From NCBI GenBank assembly GCA_937885015.1, contig CALAAS010000050.1:1-64000 (forward strand): a DNA stretch of 64,000 nt, in the 5' to 3' direction. The notes below the pieces were generated by a model. The model was not told the DNA's origin and did no database searches. It worked only from the letters and a program-made list of their open reading frames with translations. This document shows positions 1-7,974 of this stretch, one piece after another. The stretch is from an uncultured Clostridium sp. (GTDB lineage Bacteria; Bacillota; Clostridia; Lachnospirales; Lachnospiraceae). Numbering within the stretch: the stretch's first letter is position 1; each line of letters opens with the position of its first letter. Both the position numbers and the translations under genes were made by a program.

Positions 1-39
1 AAGGTTCTCTCTGTTGTTGTTCTCAGCAGCAACTTTTAT

Positions 40-68
40 AGTCTATCATAAGTTTTCTGTTTTGTCAA
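40..68 (-). promoter_or_regulatory. sigma-A promoter, second of a tandem pair (probable rRNA operon P2)
   Basis: Read on the minus strand, TTGACA (63-68) is followed by a 17-bp spacer and TAGACT (40-45). It fires leftward out of the window. The transcript would begin near 33 and run through a leader whose last visible bases are AGAACCTT, which I remember as typical of clostridial 16S rRNA leaders. The rRNA gene itself is not in the window, so the target is inferred. Confidence 0.6.
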
Positions 69-121
69 CAACTTTTTTATTTTCTTTTTTCAAGATATTC
101 TGTCTTTCAGACAGCCAGAAT

Positions 122-150
122 AGTTTATCATAAAACCAAATCAATGTCAA
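122..150 (-). promoter_or_regulatory. sigma-A promoter, first of a tandem pair (probable rRNA operon P1)
   Basis: On the minus strand TTGACA (145-150), a 17-bp spacer and TAAACT (122-127). It lies 82 bp upstream of the second promoter with the same -35 and the same spacer length. A small hairpin, CTGTCT-TTC-AGACAG (100-114), lies just downstream. The paired arrangement resembles the P1/P2 promoters of Bacillus rRNA operons. Confidence 0.6.
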
Positions 151-193
151 GCACTTTTTTAATTTTATTTTTCTGTTTTTCTTTCAAAAAGAG

Positions 194-281
194 CGGAGAA
201 AGAGGGATTTGAACCCTCGCGCCGGTTGCCCGACCTACACCCTTAGCAGGGGCGCCTCTTCGGCCTCTTGAGTATTTCTCC
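194..281 (-). tRNA. tRNA-Ser(GCU)
   Basis: Minus-strand tRNA of 88 nt. The acceptor stem pairs GGAGAAA (275-281) with TTTCTCC (195-201), discriminator G at 194. The anticodon GCT lies at 245-247. A long variable arm and the T-arm GGTTCAAATCC are visible, as expected for a type II serine tRNA reading AGC/AGU. The CCA end is not encoded (the next bases are CTC). It has its own strong promoter and lies upstream of the tandem leftward promoters, so it may also be read into the presumed rRNA operon. Confidence 0.95.
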
Positions 282-317
282 ATCGCACTGACAATCCTGC
301 TGTCAGACGCGTACCTA

Positions 318-346
318 ATTATACTAAATGCCTTCCGGCTTGTCAA
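318..346 (-). promoter_or_regulatory. consensus sigma-A promoter of tRNA-Ser
   Basis: On the minus strand TTGACA (341-346), a 17-bp spacer and TATAAT (318-323), both hexamers perfect. The predicted start near 311 gives a leader of about 30 nt before the tRNA. Confidence 0.85.
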
Positions 347-431
347 GCATATTTTTCTATATTTTCATAATTTATCTGTAATGGTCCCGGACAGCAGCTT
401 TTCCCTTTATCCCAGACCGTTCTTTTTATAT

Positions 432-986
432 TTACTTCTCCTGCTGTGATGCTTTTAACACCTCTTCATAGAGATTTGTTCCCTGAGAATCAATGACAAC
501 GATAACCGGAAATCGCTCCACTGTCAGTTTCCGAATTGCCTCAGTACCAAGATCATCATAGGCAATAACCTCCGAAGCCACAATACACTTCGAAAGAAGA
601 GCTCCTGCCCCTCCTACGGCTGCAAAGTAAACAGCTCCATTCCGAACAATTGCATCCAAAACAGCCTGGTTTCTCTTTCCCTTCCCAATCATAGCCCCCA
701 TTCCCAAATCCAGCAGACGCGGCGTATATTTATCCATACGGCTGGCTGTGGTAGGGCCGGCGGAACCGATGGGCCGTCCCTCTCTGGCCGGAGACGGTCC
801 CATATAATAGAGAACATTTCCATTTATATCAAAAGGAAGCTCCTGCCCATTCTCCAGCGCTTCTGTCATTCGCTTATGAGCTGCATCCCGGGCTGTATAA
901 ATTGTTCCGTCTATATATACGTAATCTCCCGCACGCAGGCTTTTTAATGTTTCCCGAGCTATTGGGGCTTTAATTCGTTTTTCCAT
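432..986 (-). CDS. fumarate hydratase class I, beta subunit
   Basis: Small subunit of the two-subunit, 4Fe-4S class I fumarase (or tartrate dehydratase) family, which interconverts fumarate and L-malate in the cytoplasm. The 184-aa product has the family motif GPTTASRMDKYTP followed by an IGKGKRN loop, and its length fits a separate beta chain. I chose the ATG at 986 because GGAGAGGT sits 4 bases before it; the longer reading adds only six residues. It is the last gene of aspA - malic enzyme - alpha - beta, 25 bp after the alpha subunit, so fumarate rather than tartrate is the expected substrate. Tartrate dehydratase cannot be excluded from sequence alone. Confidence 0.9.
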   Translation of the reverse strand: MEKRIKAPIARETLKSLRAGDYVYIDGTIYTARDAAHKRMTEALENGQELPFDINGNVLYYMGPSPAREGRPIGSAGPTTASRMDKYTPRLLDLGMGAMIGKGKRNQAVLDAIVRNGAVYFAAVGGAGALLSKCIVASEVIAYDDLGTEAIRKLTVERFPVIVVIDSQGTNLYEEVLKASQQEK

Positions 987-1011
987 CCTGACCTCTCCTT
1001 CCATATATTTC

Positions 1012-1854
1012 TTAAATTACCCGATGAGCATGGCGGTTTACGTGACAGCAGATATTTACCGCCAAAGGAAGCCCCGCAATATGAGTGGGATACGTTTCGA
1101 TATTCACCGCCAACGCCGTCGTGCTTCCTCCCAGACCGCCAGGACCGATCCCAAGGCCATTGATTTTTTCAAGCATCTCTTTTTCCAGATCCCGCACATA
1201 AGGAATCTGAGCTTCTTCCCGGAGATCACGGGTCAGCGCATGCTTCGCCATCAGAGCGCATTTCTCAAAGGTTCCACCGATTCCCACGCCAACCACCATC
1301 GGAGGACAGGCGTTGGGCCCGGCATCTCGCACTGCTGTGAGAATGGCTTCTTTTACACCATCTATTCCATCCGCCGGTTTCAACATGAAAACACGGCTCA
1401 TATTTTCACTTCCAAATCCCTTTGGAGCCACAGTTATATCAACTTTATCACCCTCCGTGATTTCACAATGGATAATTGCCGGAGTATTATCTTTTGTATT
1501 GTCACGTTCAATGGGATCCCTTACTACGGATTTTCGCAGATAGCCATCCACATACCCCTGACGAACCCCCTCGTGAATCGCTTCATTCAGAGAACCTCCA
1601 GTAAAATGTACCTCCTGTCCCACTTTGATAAATATTACTGCCATACCAGTATCCTGGCAAATCGGAATCATATCTTCTCCGGCAATTTTCAAATTTTCCT
1701 TCAGCTGTCCCAGGATCTGACAGCCCAACGGGGATTTCTCCGAGTTGACTGCTTTCTCAAATACTTCTTTCATATCTTCAGAAAGGAAATGATTTGCCTC
1801 AATACACATCTCCCTGATATTTTTAGTAATTTCCTGTACATTTATCTCTCGCAT
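1012..1854 (-). CDS. fumarate hydratase class I, alpha subunit
   Basis: Large catalytic subunit of the Fe-S fumarase, 280 aa. Visible family features are PICQDTG with Cys66, a likely 4Fe-4S ligand; the GPNACPPMVVGVGIGG segment near the middle with a second cysteine; and the C-terminal HIAGLPLAVNICCHVNRH region. Separate alpha and beta chains are usual in anaerobic Firmicutes and archaea, where E. coli FumA has them fused. The 4Fe-4S cluster of this class is oxygen-labile. With AspA upstream it would hydrate the fumarate released from aspartate. Confidence 0.92.
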   Translation of the reverse strand: MREINVQEITKNIREMCIEANHFLSEDMKEVFEKAVNSEKSPLGCQILGQLKENLKIAGEDMIPICQDTGMAVIFIKVGQEVHFTGGSLNEAIHEGVRQGYVDGYLRKSVVRDPIERDNTKDNTPAIIHCEITEGDKVDITVAPKGFGSENMSRVFMLKPADGIDGVKEAILTAVRDAGPNACPPMVVGVGIGGTFEKCALMAKHALTRDLREEAQIPYVRDLEKEMLEKINGLGIGPGGLGGSTTALAVNIETYPTHIAGLPLAVNICCHVNRHAHRVI

Positions 1855-1914
1855 TGTATCACTCCCAACTATATCTGTACTTATATTTCATAATTCAACT
1901 GTTCCGCCGATGTG

Positions 1915-1973
1915 AAATCTGGCGCAAAAAGCTGTCTGCAAGCAAGCTTGACACATCTTTTTGCGCCAGATTT
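1915..1973. repeat. long perfect inverted repeat between malic enzyme and fumarase genes
   Basis: Arms 1915-1931 and 1957-1973 are perfect 17-bp reverse complements (AAATCTGGCGCAAAAAG and its complement) around a 25-nt loop that contains the short palindrome CAAGCTTG. There is no T-run outside the stem, so it is not a classic terminator. It could be an mRNA stability or processing element within the operon, or one copy of a dispersed palindromic repeat. Confidence 0.8.
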
Positions 1974-1997
1974 CCCGCCGTCCTGAATAGTTACTAG

Positions 1998-3194
1998 TTA
2001 ATCATAAAATATTTTTTTCCGTCTTGCAATCCCTTTTTCGACCGCCTCCCTGGACACCGCAGCCGCTACCGCATCAGCAACACTCTTATCCAACGGCGAC
2101 GGAAGAATATGATCCCGTCGAAGCTCCTCATCCGGCACCAGACCGGCAATGGCATACGCTGCCTTCTGTTTCATTTCTTCCGTAATCTCTGCTGCCCCCA
2201 CTGCCAGGGCTCCTTTGAAAATGCCCGGGAATACTAAAACATTATTGATCTGATTCGGATCGTCCGAACGGCCAGTCCCCACGACTTCCGCCCCAGCCGC
2301 AAGTGCCTCGTCCGGCGCAATCTCCGGAATCGGATTCGCCATGGCAAATACAATCCCATGATTCATGGAAGCCACCATCTCCCGGCTGACAAGCCCCCCG
2401 CGGGACACTCCAATAAACACATCCGCGCCTTTCATGGCATCGGTCAGGGTTCCGTGACGATGCTCCCGGTTTGTCATTCTGGCCAGTCGTTCCTGCCCGG
2501 CGTTCAGACCCTCATCACCTTCACAGATCATGCCGTGGATATCACAAAGCGTAACTTCTCCAAATCCCATCTGCAAAATCATAGAGGCAATGGCAATTCC
2601 GGCTGCACCTGCCCCATTGATAACAATCTGCATGTTCCCCATCTCTTTTCCCGTTACCCGCACAGCATTGAGAAGTGCAGCCGCAACTGCAATGGCTGTT
2701 CCGTGCTGATCATCATGAAATACGGGAATATCACACCGTTCCTTCAGGCGTTTTTCAATCTCAAAACAGCGGGGGGCAGAAATATCCTCCAAATTGATTC
2801 CTCCAAAGCTCTTGGAGATCCGGGCAATCGTATCCACAATTTCATCCGTATTTTTTGAACTTATACACAGCGGAAACGCATCTATCCCCGCAAATTCCTT
2901 AAAAAGAGCACATTTCCCTTCCATTACCGGCATGGCAGCCTCCGGCCCTATATCCCCCAGTCCCAAAACCGCTGTTCCATCCGTAATGACTGCCACCAGA
3001 TTCGATCTCCGGGTCAGATGAAAGGACAGTTCCGGATCCTCTTCAATCTTGCGGCAGGCCTCTGCCACTCCCGGCGTATAGAGGAGCGATAAATCCTCCC
3101 GCGTTTCAATGGATTTTCTGGATATTACCTCTATTTTCCCCTTCAATTCATAATGAAGCTTCAGTGCTCTTTCCTGAAGGCTTTCTCCTGTCAT
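1998..3194 (-). CDS. malic enzyme (malate to pyruvate, probably NADP-dependent)
   Basis: Oxidative decarboxylation of L-malate to pyruvate and CO2 with reduction of NAD(P). The 398-aa protein carries LLYTPGVAEACRKI near the N-terminus, the block VITDGTAVLGLGDIGPEAAMP, the divalent-metal segment NLEDISAPRCFEIE, FHDDQHGTAIAV, and a Rossmann GAGAAGIA motif. It lacks the C-terminal phosphotransacetylase-like domain of large MaeB proteins, as usual for Firmicutes. It lies 12 bp after aspA and a 143-bp gap holding the long inverted repeat separates it from the fumarase genes. Cofactor choice (NADP or NAD) is inferred. Confidence 0.92.
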   Translation of the reverse strand: MTGESLQERALKLHYELKGKIEVISRKSIETREDLSLLYTPGVAEACRKIEEDPELSFHLTRRSNLVAVITDGTAVLGLGDIGPEAAMPVMEGKCALFKEFAGIDAFPLCISSKNTDEIVDTIARISKSFGGINLEDISAPRCFEIEKRLKERCDIPVFHDDQHGTAIAVAAALLNAVRVTGKEMGNMQIVINGAGAAGIAIASMILQMGFGEVTLCDIHGMICEGDEGLNAGQERLARMTNREHRHGTLTDAMKGADVFIGVSRGGLVSREMVASMNHGIVFAMANPIPEIAPDEALAAGAEVVGTGRSDDPNQINNVLVFPGIFKGALAVGAAEITEEMKQKAAYAIAGLVPDEELRRDHILPSPLDKSVADAVAAAVSREAVEKGIARRKKIFYD

Positions 3195-3206
3195 GTCCCT
3201 CTCCTC

Positions 3207-4616
3207 CTATTTGCCCAAAATTCCCGGCTCTGTCATGGTATACGGGTTCAAAATCTTATCCAACTGTTCTTCGCTGAATAACCCCTTTTCCAAAATCAGC
3301 TTTCGAACCGGCTGATTCGTCTTCAATGCCTCTTTTGCAATTTCCGCTGCTGTTTCGTATCCCACATATGGGCAGATTACCGTAATAATTCCGATACTTC
3401 CGTCCACCATTTCCCGGCACCGTTTCTCATTGGCCGTAATTCCTACAATACAGTTATCAATAAATGTGCGCACTGCCGAAGTAAGGGTCTCAATCGACTG
3501 GAACAGATTATAGAAAATAATCGGTTCAAATGCATTCAGCTCCAACTGGCCTGCCTCGGCTGCCATGGTAATGGTCGTATCATTTCCAATGATGTTAAAT
3601 GCCACCTGGTTTACCACCTCCGGAATAACCGGGTTAATCTTTCCGGGCATGATGGATGAACCGTTCTGTTTTGCCGGCAGATTGATTTCACCAAGACCTG
3701 TTTTCGGTCCGGACGACATCAGACGCAGGTCGTTGGCAATCTTCGACACATTGACAGCACAAGTCTTAACTACACCAGACACATAGGCATAGCTGTCCAG
3801 GTTCTGTGTCGCATCAATCAAATCATAGGACTGCACCAGATCCTGACCAGACAGAGTTGAAATATTTTTTACCACCCTCTGGAAATACTGAACATCCGCA
3901 TTAAGTCCCGTTCCGATGGCGGTTCCGCCCAGATTCAGGCATTTAATTTCCTCCTTAGCGCTCTCAAAACGCCGGATATCCCGTTTGATTGCCGTGCTGT
4001 AAGCATGAAATTCCTGTCCCAGACGGATGGGCACCGCATCCTGCAGCTGAGTTCTTCCCATCTTAATAACATGATCAAACTCCTGAGATTTTTTCTCCAG
4101 CGCTTTTTCCAAACGAACCAGCTCTGCCTGCGCGTTGGAAAGCAGCTTCAAAGCCGCCATCTTTCCACAGGAAGGAAAAACGTCATTGGTAGACTGGCCA
4201 AAGTTCACATGGTCATTGGGATTTACAATAGAATAATCTCCCTTTTCTCCTCCCAAAATTTCAATTGCCCGGTTAGCAATAACCTCATTGGCATTCATAT
4301 TCAGGGAAGTTCCGGCGCCTCCCTGAATGGGATCCACGATAAACTGGTCGTGAAGCTTTCCTTCCAAAATCTCATCACAGGCTTTTACGATGGCATCGGT
4401 ACGTTTCTTATCCAGCTCACCAACCTCGAAATTCGTAATGGCCGCCGCCTTTTTAATCTGACTGACACTATTGATCAACTCAGGATGCATTTTCAGTCCT
4501 GTAATGTAAAAATTCTCATACGCACGCAGCGTCTGCACGCCGTAATAAGCATCTGCCGGAACTTCTTTCGTTCCAATGGAATCATGCTCCAATCTGAATT
4601 TTGTATTTTCCTTCAT
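3207..4616 (-). CDS. aspA: aspartate ammonia-lyase
   Basis: Cleaves L-aspartate to fumarate and ammonia. About 470 aa, fumarase/aspartase superfamily. The signature loop GSSIMPGKINPVIPE is visible; the VIPE ending points to aspartase, since class II fumarase has NPTQ there. TSTNDVFPS-type and HDH-like blocks (GQSTNDVFPSCGKMAA) are also present. The ATG at 4616 was chosen; a TTG two codons upstream is also possible because GGAGAAGG lies just before it. It is the first gene of the operon, transcribed from a near-consensus promoter in the region shared with a divergent LysR gene. Confidence 0.93.
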   Translation of the reverse strand: MKENTKFRLEHDSIGTKEVPADAYYGVQTLRAYENFYITGLKMHPELINSVSQIKKAAAITNFEVGELDKKRTDAIVKACDEILEGKLHDQFIVDPIQGGAGTSLNMNANEVIANRAIEILGGEKGDYSIVNPNDHVNFGQSTNDVFPSCGKMAALKLLSNAQAELVRLEKALEKKSQEFDHVIKMGRTQLQDAVPIRLGQEFHAYSTAIKRDIRRFESAKEEIKCLNLGGTAIGTGLNADVQYFQRVVKNISTLSGQDLVQSYDLIDATQNLDSYAYVSGVVKTCAVNVSKIANDLRLMSSGPKTGLGEINLPAKQNGSSIMPGKINPVIPEVVNQVAFNIIGNDTTITMAAEAGQLELNAFEPIIFYNLFQSIETLTSAVRTFIDNCIVGITANEKRCREMVDGSIGIITVICPYVGYETAAEIAKEALKTNQPVRKLILEKGLFSEEQLDKILNPYTMTEPGILGK

Positions 4617-4679
4617 TTTCAACCTTCTCCTCTGATTTTTTTCGTTTCGTCCCTTTTTTTCTTTCTTTTGCTTGATTTC

Positions 4680-4734
4680 ATTATAGAGTCGGCCTAAAAT
4701 AGTTTCAAATACTTATAGCAGTATACTTACTATA
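4680..4734 (-). promoter_or_regulatory. aspA promoter with LysR-type binding site
   Basis: On the minus strand TTGAAA (4703-4708), 17-bp spacer, TATAAT (4680-4685). Directly upstream is TATAG (4714-4718) - 11 bp - CTATA (4730-4734), a dyad of the T-N11-A type bound by LysR regulators, at about -41 to -61 from the predicted start, the usual activator position. A further CTATA half-site lies at 4744-4748, nearer the divergent lysR gene. Confidence 0.65.
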
Positions 4735-4764
4735 GACGTTAGCCTATAATACAGGGAGGATTTT

Positions 4765-5694
4765 ATGTTTCAATCCATGCATTATATCTATGAAGTGTAT
4801 AAAGAAATGAATTTTTCAAAAGCTGCAAAAAATCTGTATATTTCTCAGCCCTCTCTCAGCGCCGCCGTAAAAAAAGAGGAACAGCGCCTGGGCTTTCCCA
4901 TCTTTGACCGAAGCACAAACCCGATTCAGCTGACAGAATTTGGCCAGCAATATATTCGGGCCATTGAACAGGTCATGGACGTGGAACGGAGCTTCGAAAA
5001 CTTTGTAAATGATATCAATGACCTGAAAATCGGCTCCGTCTCCATTGGGGCCACCAACCTGTTTGCCTCCCATATTCTTCCCCCCATACTGTCCCGCTTC
5101 ACAGAAAAATATCCGGCAGTTCGTGTCAATCTGGTGGAAGCCAGCACCACAGAACTGACAGAAAAACTACTATCCGGATCTCTGGATCTGATCATTGAAA
5201 ATACAGAGCTGGATCCCCTGATCTATGGGAAAACCTTTTTCTGCAAAGAGCATATGATTCTAACGGTGCCGAAAAAATTTGAATCCAATCAAAAAGCGGC
5301 CGCCTATGCACTGACAGCCGATGAAATAAAAAGCGGGCGGCATCTGGAGGATTCATTCCCCTCGGTTCCCCTTCAAACGTTTGCCCAGGATCCTTTTTTA
5401 TTTTTAAAATCAGGAAATGACACCAGGACCAGAGCGGATCGAATCTGCCATAATCATCACTTTACACCCAATATCAAGCTCAAACTGGACCAGCAGATCA
5501 CCGCCTACAACCTGACCTGTTACGGTCTTGGAATTTCCTTTAACGGCGATACTCTGATTTGCCATGTTCCTTCCGATGAAAATCTCCTGTTTTACAAACT
5601 GGACAGCAAAGAATCCGCCCGTTCTGTCAATTTTTACTACAAACAGAACCGGTATATGACCAGAGCAGTCCGGGAATTTTTACGCTGCATCTGA
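4765..5694 (+). CDS. LysR-family regulator divergent from the aspA operon
   Basis: 309-aa LysR-type transcriptional regulator. Residues 1-60 form the winged helix-turn-helix (SKAAKNLYISQPSLSAAVKK), the remainder a periplasmic-binding-like effector domain (from about residue 90). RBS GGGAGG lies 5 bases before the ATG. Its position head-to-head with aspA and the T-N11-A dyad between them suggest it controls aspartate breakdown, with an effector such as aspartate, fumarate or malate; the effector is a guess. Its N-terminal sequence resembles the LysR protein at 55388-56356 (both have IFDRST after the HTH). The 3' end overlaps the convergent next gene by 15 bp. Confidence 0.88.
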   Translation: MFQSMHYIYEVYKEMNFSKAAKNLYISQPSLSAAVKKEEQRLGFPIFDRSTNPIQLTEFGQQYIRAIEQVMDVERSFENFVNDINDLKIGSVSIGATNLFASHILPPILSRFTEKYPAVRVNLVEASTTELTEKLLSGSLDLIIENTELDPLIYGKTFFCKEHMILTVPKKFESNQKAAAYALTADEIKSGRHLEDSFPSVPLQTFAQDPFLFLKSGNDTRTRADRICHNHHFTPNIKLKLDQQITAYNLTCYGLGISFNGDTLICHVPSDENLLFYKLDSKESARSVNFYYKQNRYMTRAVREFLRCI

Positions 5695-6654
5695 TATTCC
5701 CTCCTGCCGCCCACCAATCCGGTCATTTTTCAGACCGGATTTATTACTTTTTTCACATCCAAATCCTTTCAAATACTCCTGGCATACTTGCAGGAATTCT
5801 CGATTTTTCTGTTCATAGAAACTATTTTTCATCCACACGAAATTAAAATGTGTATTACATAAATAGTTTCGAACATGGATCTCACATAAGGATCCCTCGT
5901 TCAGATTTTTCTGTACCACAAAGCGATATACAAAAGAAATCCCCACGTTTTCTTTTACCAGATTATGAATCGTTTTAATCGAACTAACCTCGATGTAAGA
6001 AGAGAAATTTTGAATATCCTGATTATAACGATGAAAAATATTAGACAGATTCTGAACGGAGTTTGACCTCTCCTCCCGGAAAATCAGGCGATATTGATTC
6101 AAATCTTTGAAATCCACGGTTTTTCCGGCTAACGGATGCTTCGGAGAGCAAATACAGATGGTCTCCGATTCAAAAAGCTCATGGCTCTCAAATTCATCTG
6201 GAGGGCAGTAGGTATCCACAATACAGGAATGAATCCTTCCGTTTTTCAGCTGCAGCAGCAGATGATCCGCCTCCCCCAGGTAAATACTGATCTTTTTATT
6301 GGGAAATTTCTCCAGATACTTTGCCACCATCTTGGGCACCAGTGTCTCCCCAGTTCCCGTCAAAGAACCAATCTTATATTCTTCCGGCTTTTCCGGTGGA
6401 ACCGTCATCTGATTCTTCAAAATTTCCGAATCAGCCTGTACTCTCTGTGCATAAGCCCGGAGTATCTTCCCATGATCCGTCAGATGGATCCGTTTCTTCT
6501 CATCGTAATAGAAAAGCCGTGTCCCATAATACGTCTCCAGATACTTGATGTGCTGGGTTACGGCCGGCTGCGTCATATGAAGATTTTCCGCTGTTTTCGT
6601 GTAATTTCGTGTCTCGCAAAGTTCCAAAAATGTGCTCAGTTTGTAATTCAGCAT
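5680..6654 (-). CDS. LysR-family regulator divergent from the M29-like/OPT operon
   Basis: LysR-type regulator, 324 aa from the ATG at 6654, which has AAAGGAGC 8 bases upstream and starts MLNYKLSTFLELC, the usual LysR N-terminus; the open frame extends 14 codons further without a better RBS. The HTH is TKTAENLHMTQPAVTQHIKYLE, followed by an effector domain from about residue 90. The gene is head-to-head with the M29-like/OPT/PepD genes and is their likely regulator. Ligand unknown. It ends inside the 3' end of the convergent LysR gene. Confidence 0.87.
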   Translation of the reverse strand: MLNYKLSTFLELCETRNYTKTAENLHMTQPAVTQHIKYLETYYGTRLFYYDEKKRIHLTDHGKILRAYAQRVQADSEILKNQMTVPPEKPEEYKIGSLTGTGETLVPKMVAKYLEKFPNKKISIYLGEADHLLLQLKNGRIHSCIVDTYCPPDEFESHELFESETICICSPKHPLAGKTVDFKDLNQYRLIFREERSNSVQNLSNIFHRYNQDIQNFSSYIEVSSIKTIHNLVKENVGISFVYRFVVQKNLNEGSLCEIHVRNYLCNTHFNFVWMKNSFYEQKNREFLQVCQEYLKGFGCEKSNKSGLKNDRIGGRQEGISDAA

Positions 6655-6700
6655 AAAACTGTGCTCCTTTCTCCCCCTATGTCCCACATAATCCAAGTTT

Positions 6701-6726
6701 AATAAACTGTATAATACAGATTTATT
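6701..6726. promoter_or_regulatory. candidate operator dyad between lysR and the M29-like operon
   Basis: Central CTGTATAATACAG (6707-6719) is a perfect 13-bp palindrome. It is extended by AATAAA on the left (6701-6706) and TTTATT on the right (6721-6726), offset by one base. It lies 47 bp from the LysR start and 136 bp before the first M29-like gene, so it could be the LysR site for both. Binding is inferred. Confidence 0.45.
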
Positions 6727-6861
6727 ATGCTATAAAATAACATAATTTCATTTTATCGGACAATTGTGTTAATATCAAGCACAAGAGAAATATTTTTCAA
6801 ACATATCGAAGAAACAACTCCGGAGAAACGTTTTATTTTAATTGAAAGGATGGAAAAGTAT

Positions 6862-7926
6862 ATGGAATATCCCATTGGTATCGAAATGTCCCAGGACTAT
6901 TTATCTTATGAAGTAAGCAAAGCTGCTTATAAGCTGGTTCATGATGTTATGCTGGTACAGCCCGGAGAAAATGTTGTTATTACCGGCGACACATCCACGG
7001 ATCGTCGTGTTCTGGACGCCCTGATGAGCGCCGCTTACACGATCGGAGCCAACCCGCTTCTGGTATTTGCTCCCACTACCCTGAGCACTTACGCAGAACC
7101 GGCCGCTCCCCTTGGAAATGCGGTAGCTGTGTCTGATGTATGGATCGAACTTTCCTACGGCTCCATTTTCCTCAGTGACGCCTGGAAAAAGGCTATTGAT
7201 TTCGGATGTCGCTACATCAACCTGACCGGCATGGATGCTACCATGATCGTGAACTGTGTCGGAAGAGTGGACGTAAACAAGGTTGTAGAACTGGGTGAAG
7301 CGCTGAAGGCGAAGCTGGAAGCCGGCAATGACATCATTATCAAAGATAACAACGGTACATACCTGACTGCCCGCAATGAGGGAAGAAAAGTCCGCCATTC
7401 CGGACAGCTGGCAAGCTTCAAGGGGTATCCCTTCATGATGGCCGGTCAGATCAGCTGGTGCCCCATCGAGGAAACCATCAATGGTACACTGGTATTTGAC
7501 GCAGCGCTCTTCCCGCCGACAGATATGGGTGCTCTTACCGAAACGGTAAAACTGACACTTGAAAACGGACGTGTTACAAAAATCGAGGGCGGAAAAGAAG
7601 CCGAACGGTTCAGCGCATGGCTCCACTCCTTCAATGATCCCAATATGTTCCGTCTGGCTCACTACTCTCTGGGCTTCAACCCGGGCGTAACAAAAGCCAC
7701 CGGCCGTATCGTGGAAGATGAGAGAATCTTTGGATGCATGGAATTCGGCATCGGCAGCCAGGGTAAAATGATCCGCGGAAGCTACTGGACAGCAGCCTCC
7801 CATACAGATGGCGTTGTATCCAAACCCACCATCATTGTAGATGGCGTAACCATTGAAGAAAATGGAAAATACGTAGATCCGGAACTGGATGAAATCTGCA
7901 GACAGATGGGTGTTGCCGGGTACTGA
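6862..7926 (+). CDS. M29/NicX-like aminopeptidase-family protein, subgroup A copy 1
   Basis: 354 aa from ATG 6862; the open frame reaches back to 6766, but this start matches the paralogue at 9625 exactly and is preceded by AAAGGATG. I place it in the COG2309-like superfamily of M29 aminopeptidases and the iron dioxygenase NicX because of the segment ISWCPIEETINGTLVFDA (Glu203, Glu204), AHYSLGFNPG (His267), CMEFGIGSQ (Glu294) and SHTDG (His314, Asp316), which line up with NicX His265 and His318-x-Asp320. In an anaerobe, peptide hydrolysis is more likely than dioxygenation. It is followed 48 bp later by an OPT transporter and then by a near twin, implying use of imported peptides. Substrate unknown. 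Confidence 0.7.
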   Translation: MEYPIGIEMSQDYLSYEVSKAAYKLVHDVMLVQPGENVVITGDTSTDRRVLDALMSAAYTIGANPLLVFAPTTLSTYAEPAAPLGNAVAVSDVWIELSYGSIFLSDAWKKAIDFGCRYINLTGMDATMIVNCVGRVDVNKVVELGEALKAKLEAGNDIIIKDNNGTYLTARNEGRKVRHSGQLASFKGYPFMMAGQISWCPIEETINGTLVFDAALFPPTDMGALTETVKLTLENGRVTKIEGGKEAERFSAWLHSFNDPNMFRLAHYSLGFNPGVTKATGRIVEDERIFGCMEFGIGSQGKMIRGSYWTAASHTDGVVSKPTIIVDGVTIEENGKYVDPELDEICRQMGVAGY

Positions 7927-7974
7927 TCAAATTCCCTTTGACTTACCGCATAAATGAAAGAAAGGAGTCGCTTT

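Noticed and set aside
360..431. terminator hairpin after the fumarase beta gene
   Set aside because: Only about five pairs (GGTCT with GGACC) form and no T-run follows.
1024..1893. 289-aa plus-strand open frame over the fumarase alpha gene
   Set aside because: It is antisense to a gene with a clear family match, has no RBS or recognisable motifs and is rich in improbable residues.
4722..4750. sigma-A promoter TATACT-N17-TATAAT for the lysR gene at 4765
   Set aside because: The start would fall inside the RBS and the -35 matches only in half; the real promoter is undetermined.
6901..7803. 300-aa minus-strand open frame over the first M29-like gene
   Set aside because: Antisense shadow of a conserved coding frame; no start signal or family features.
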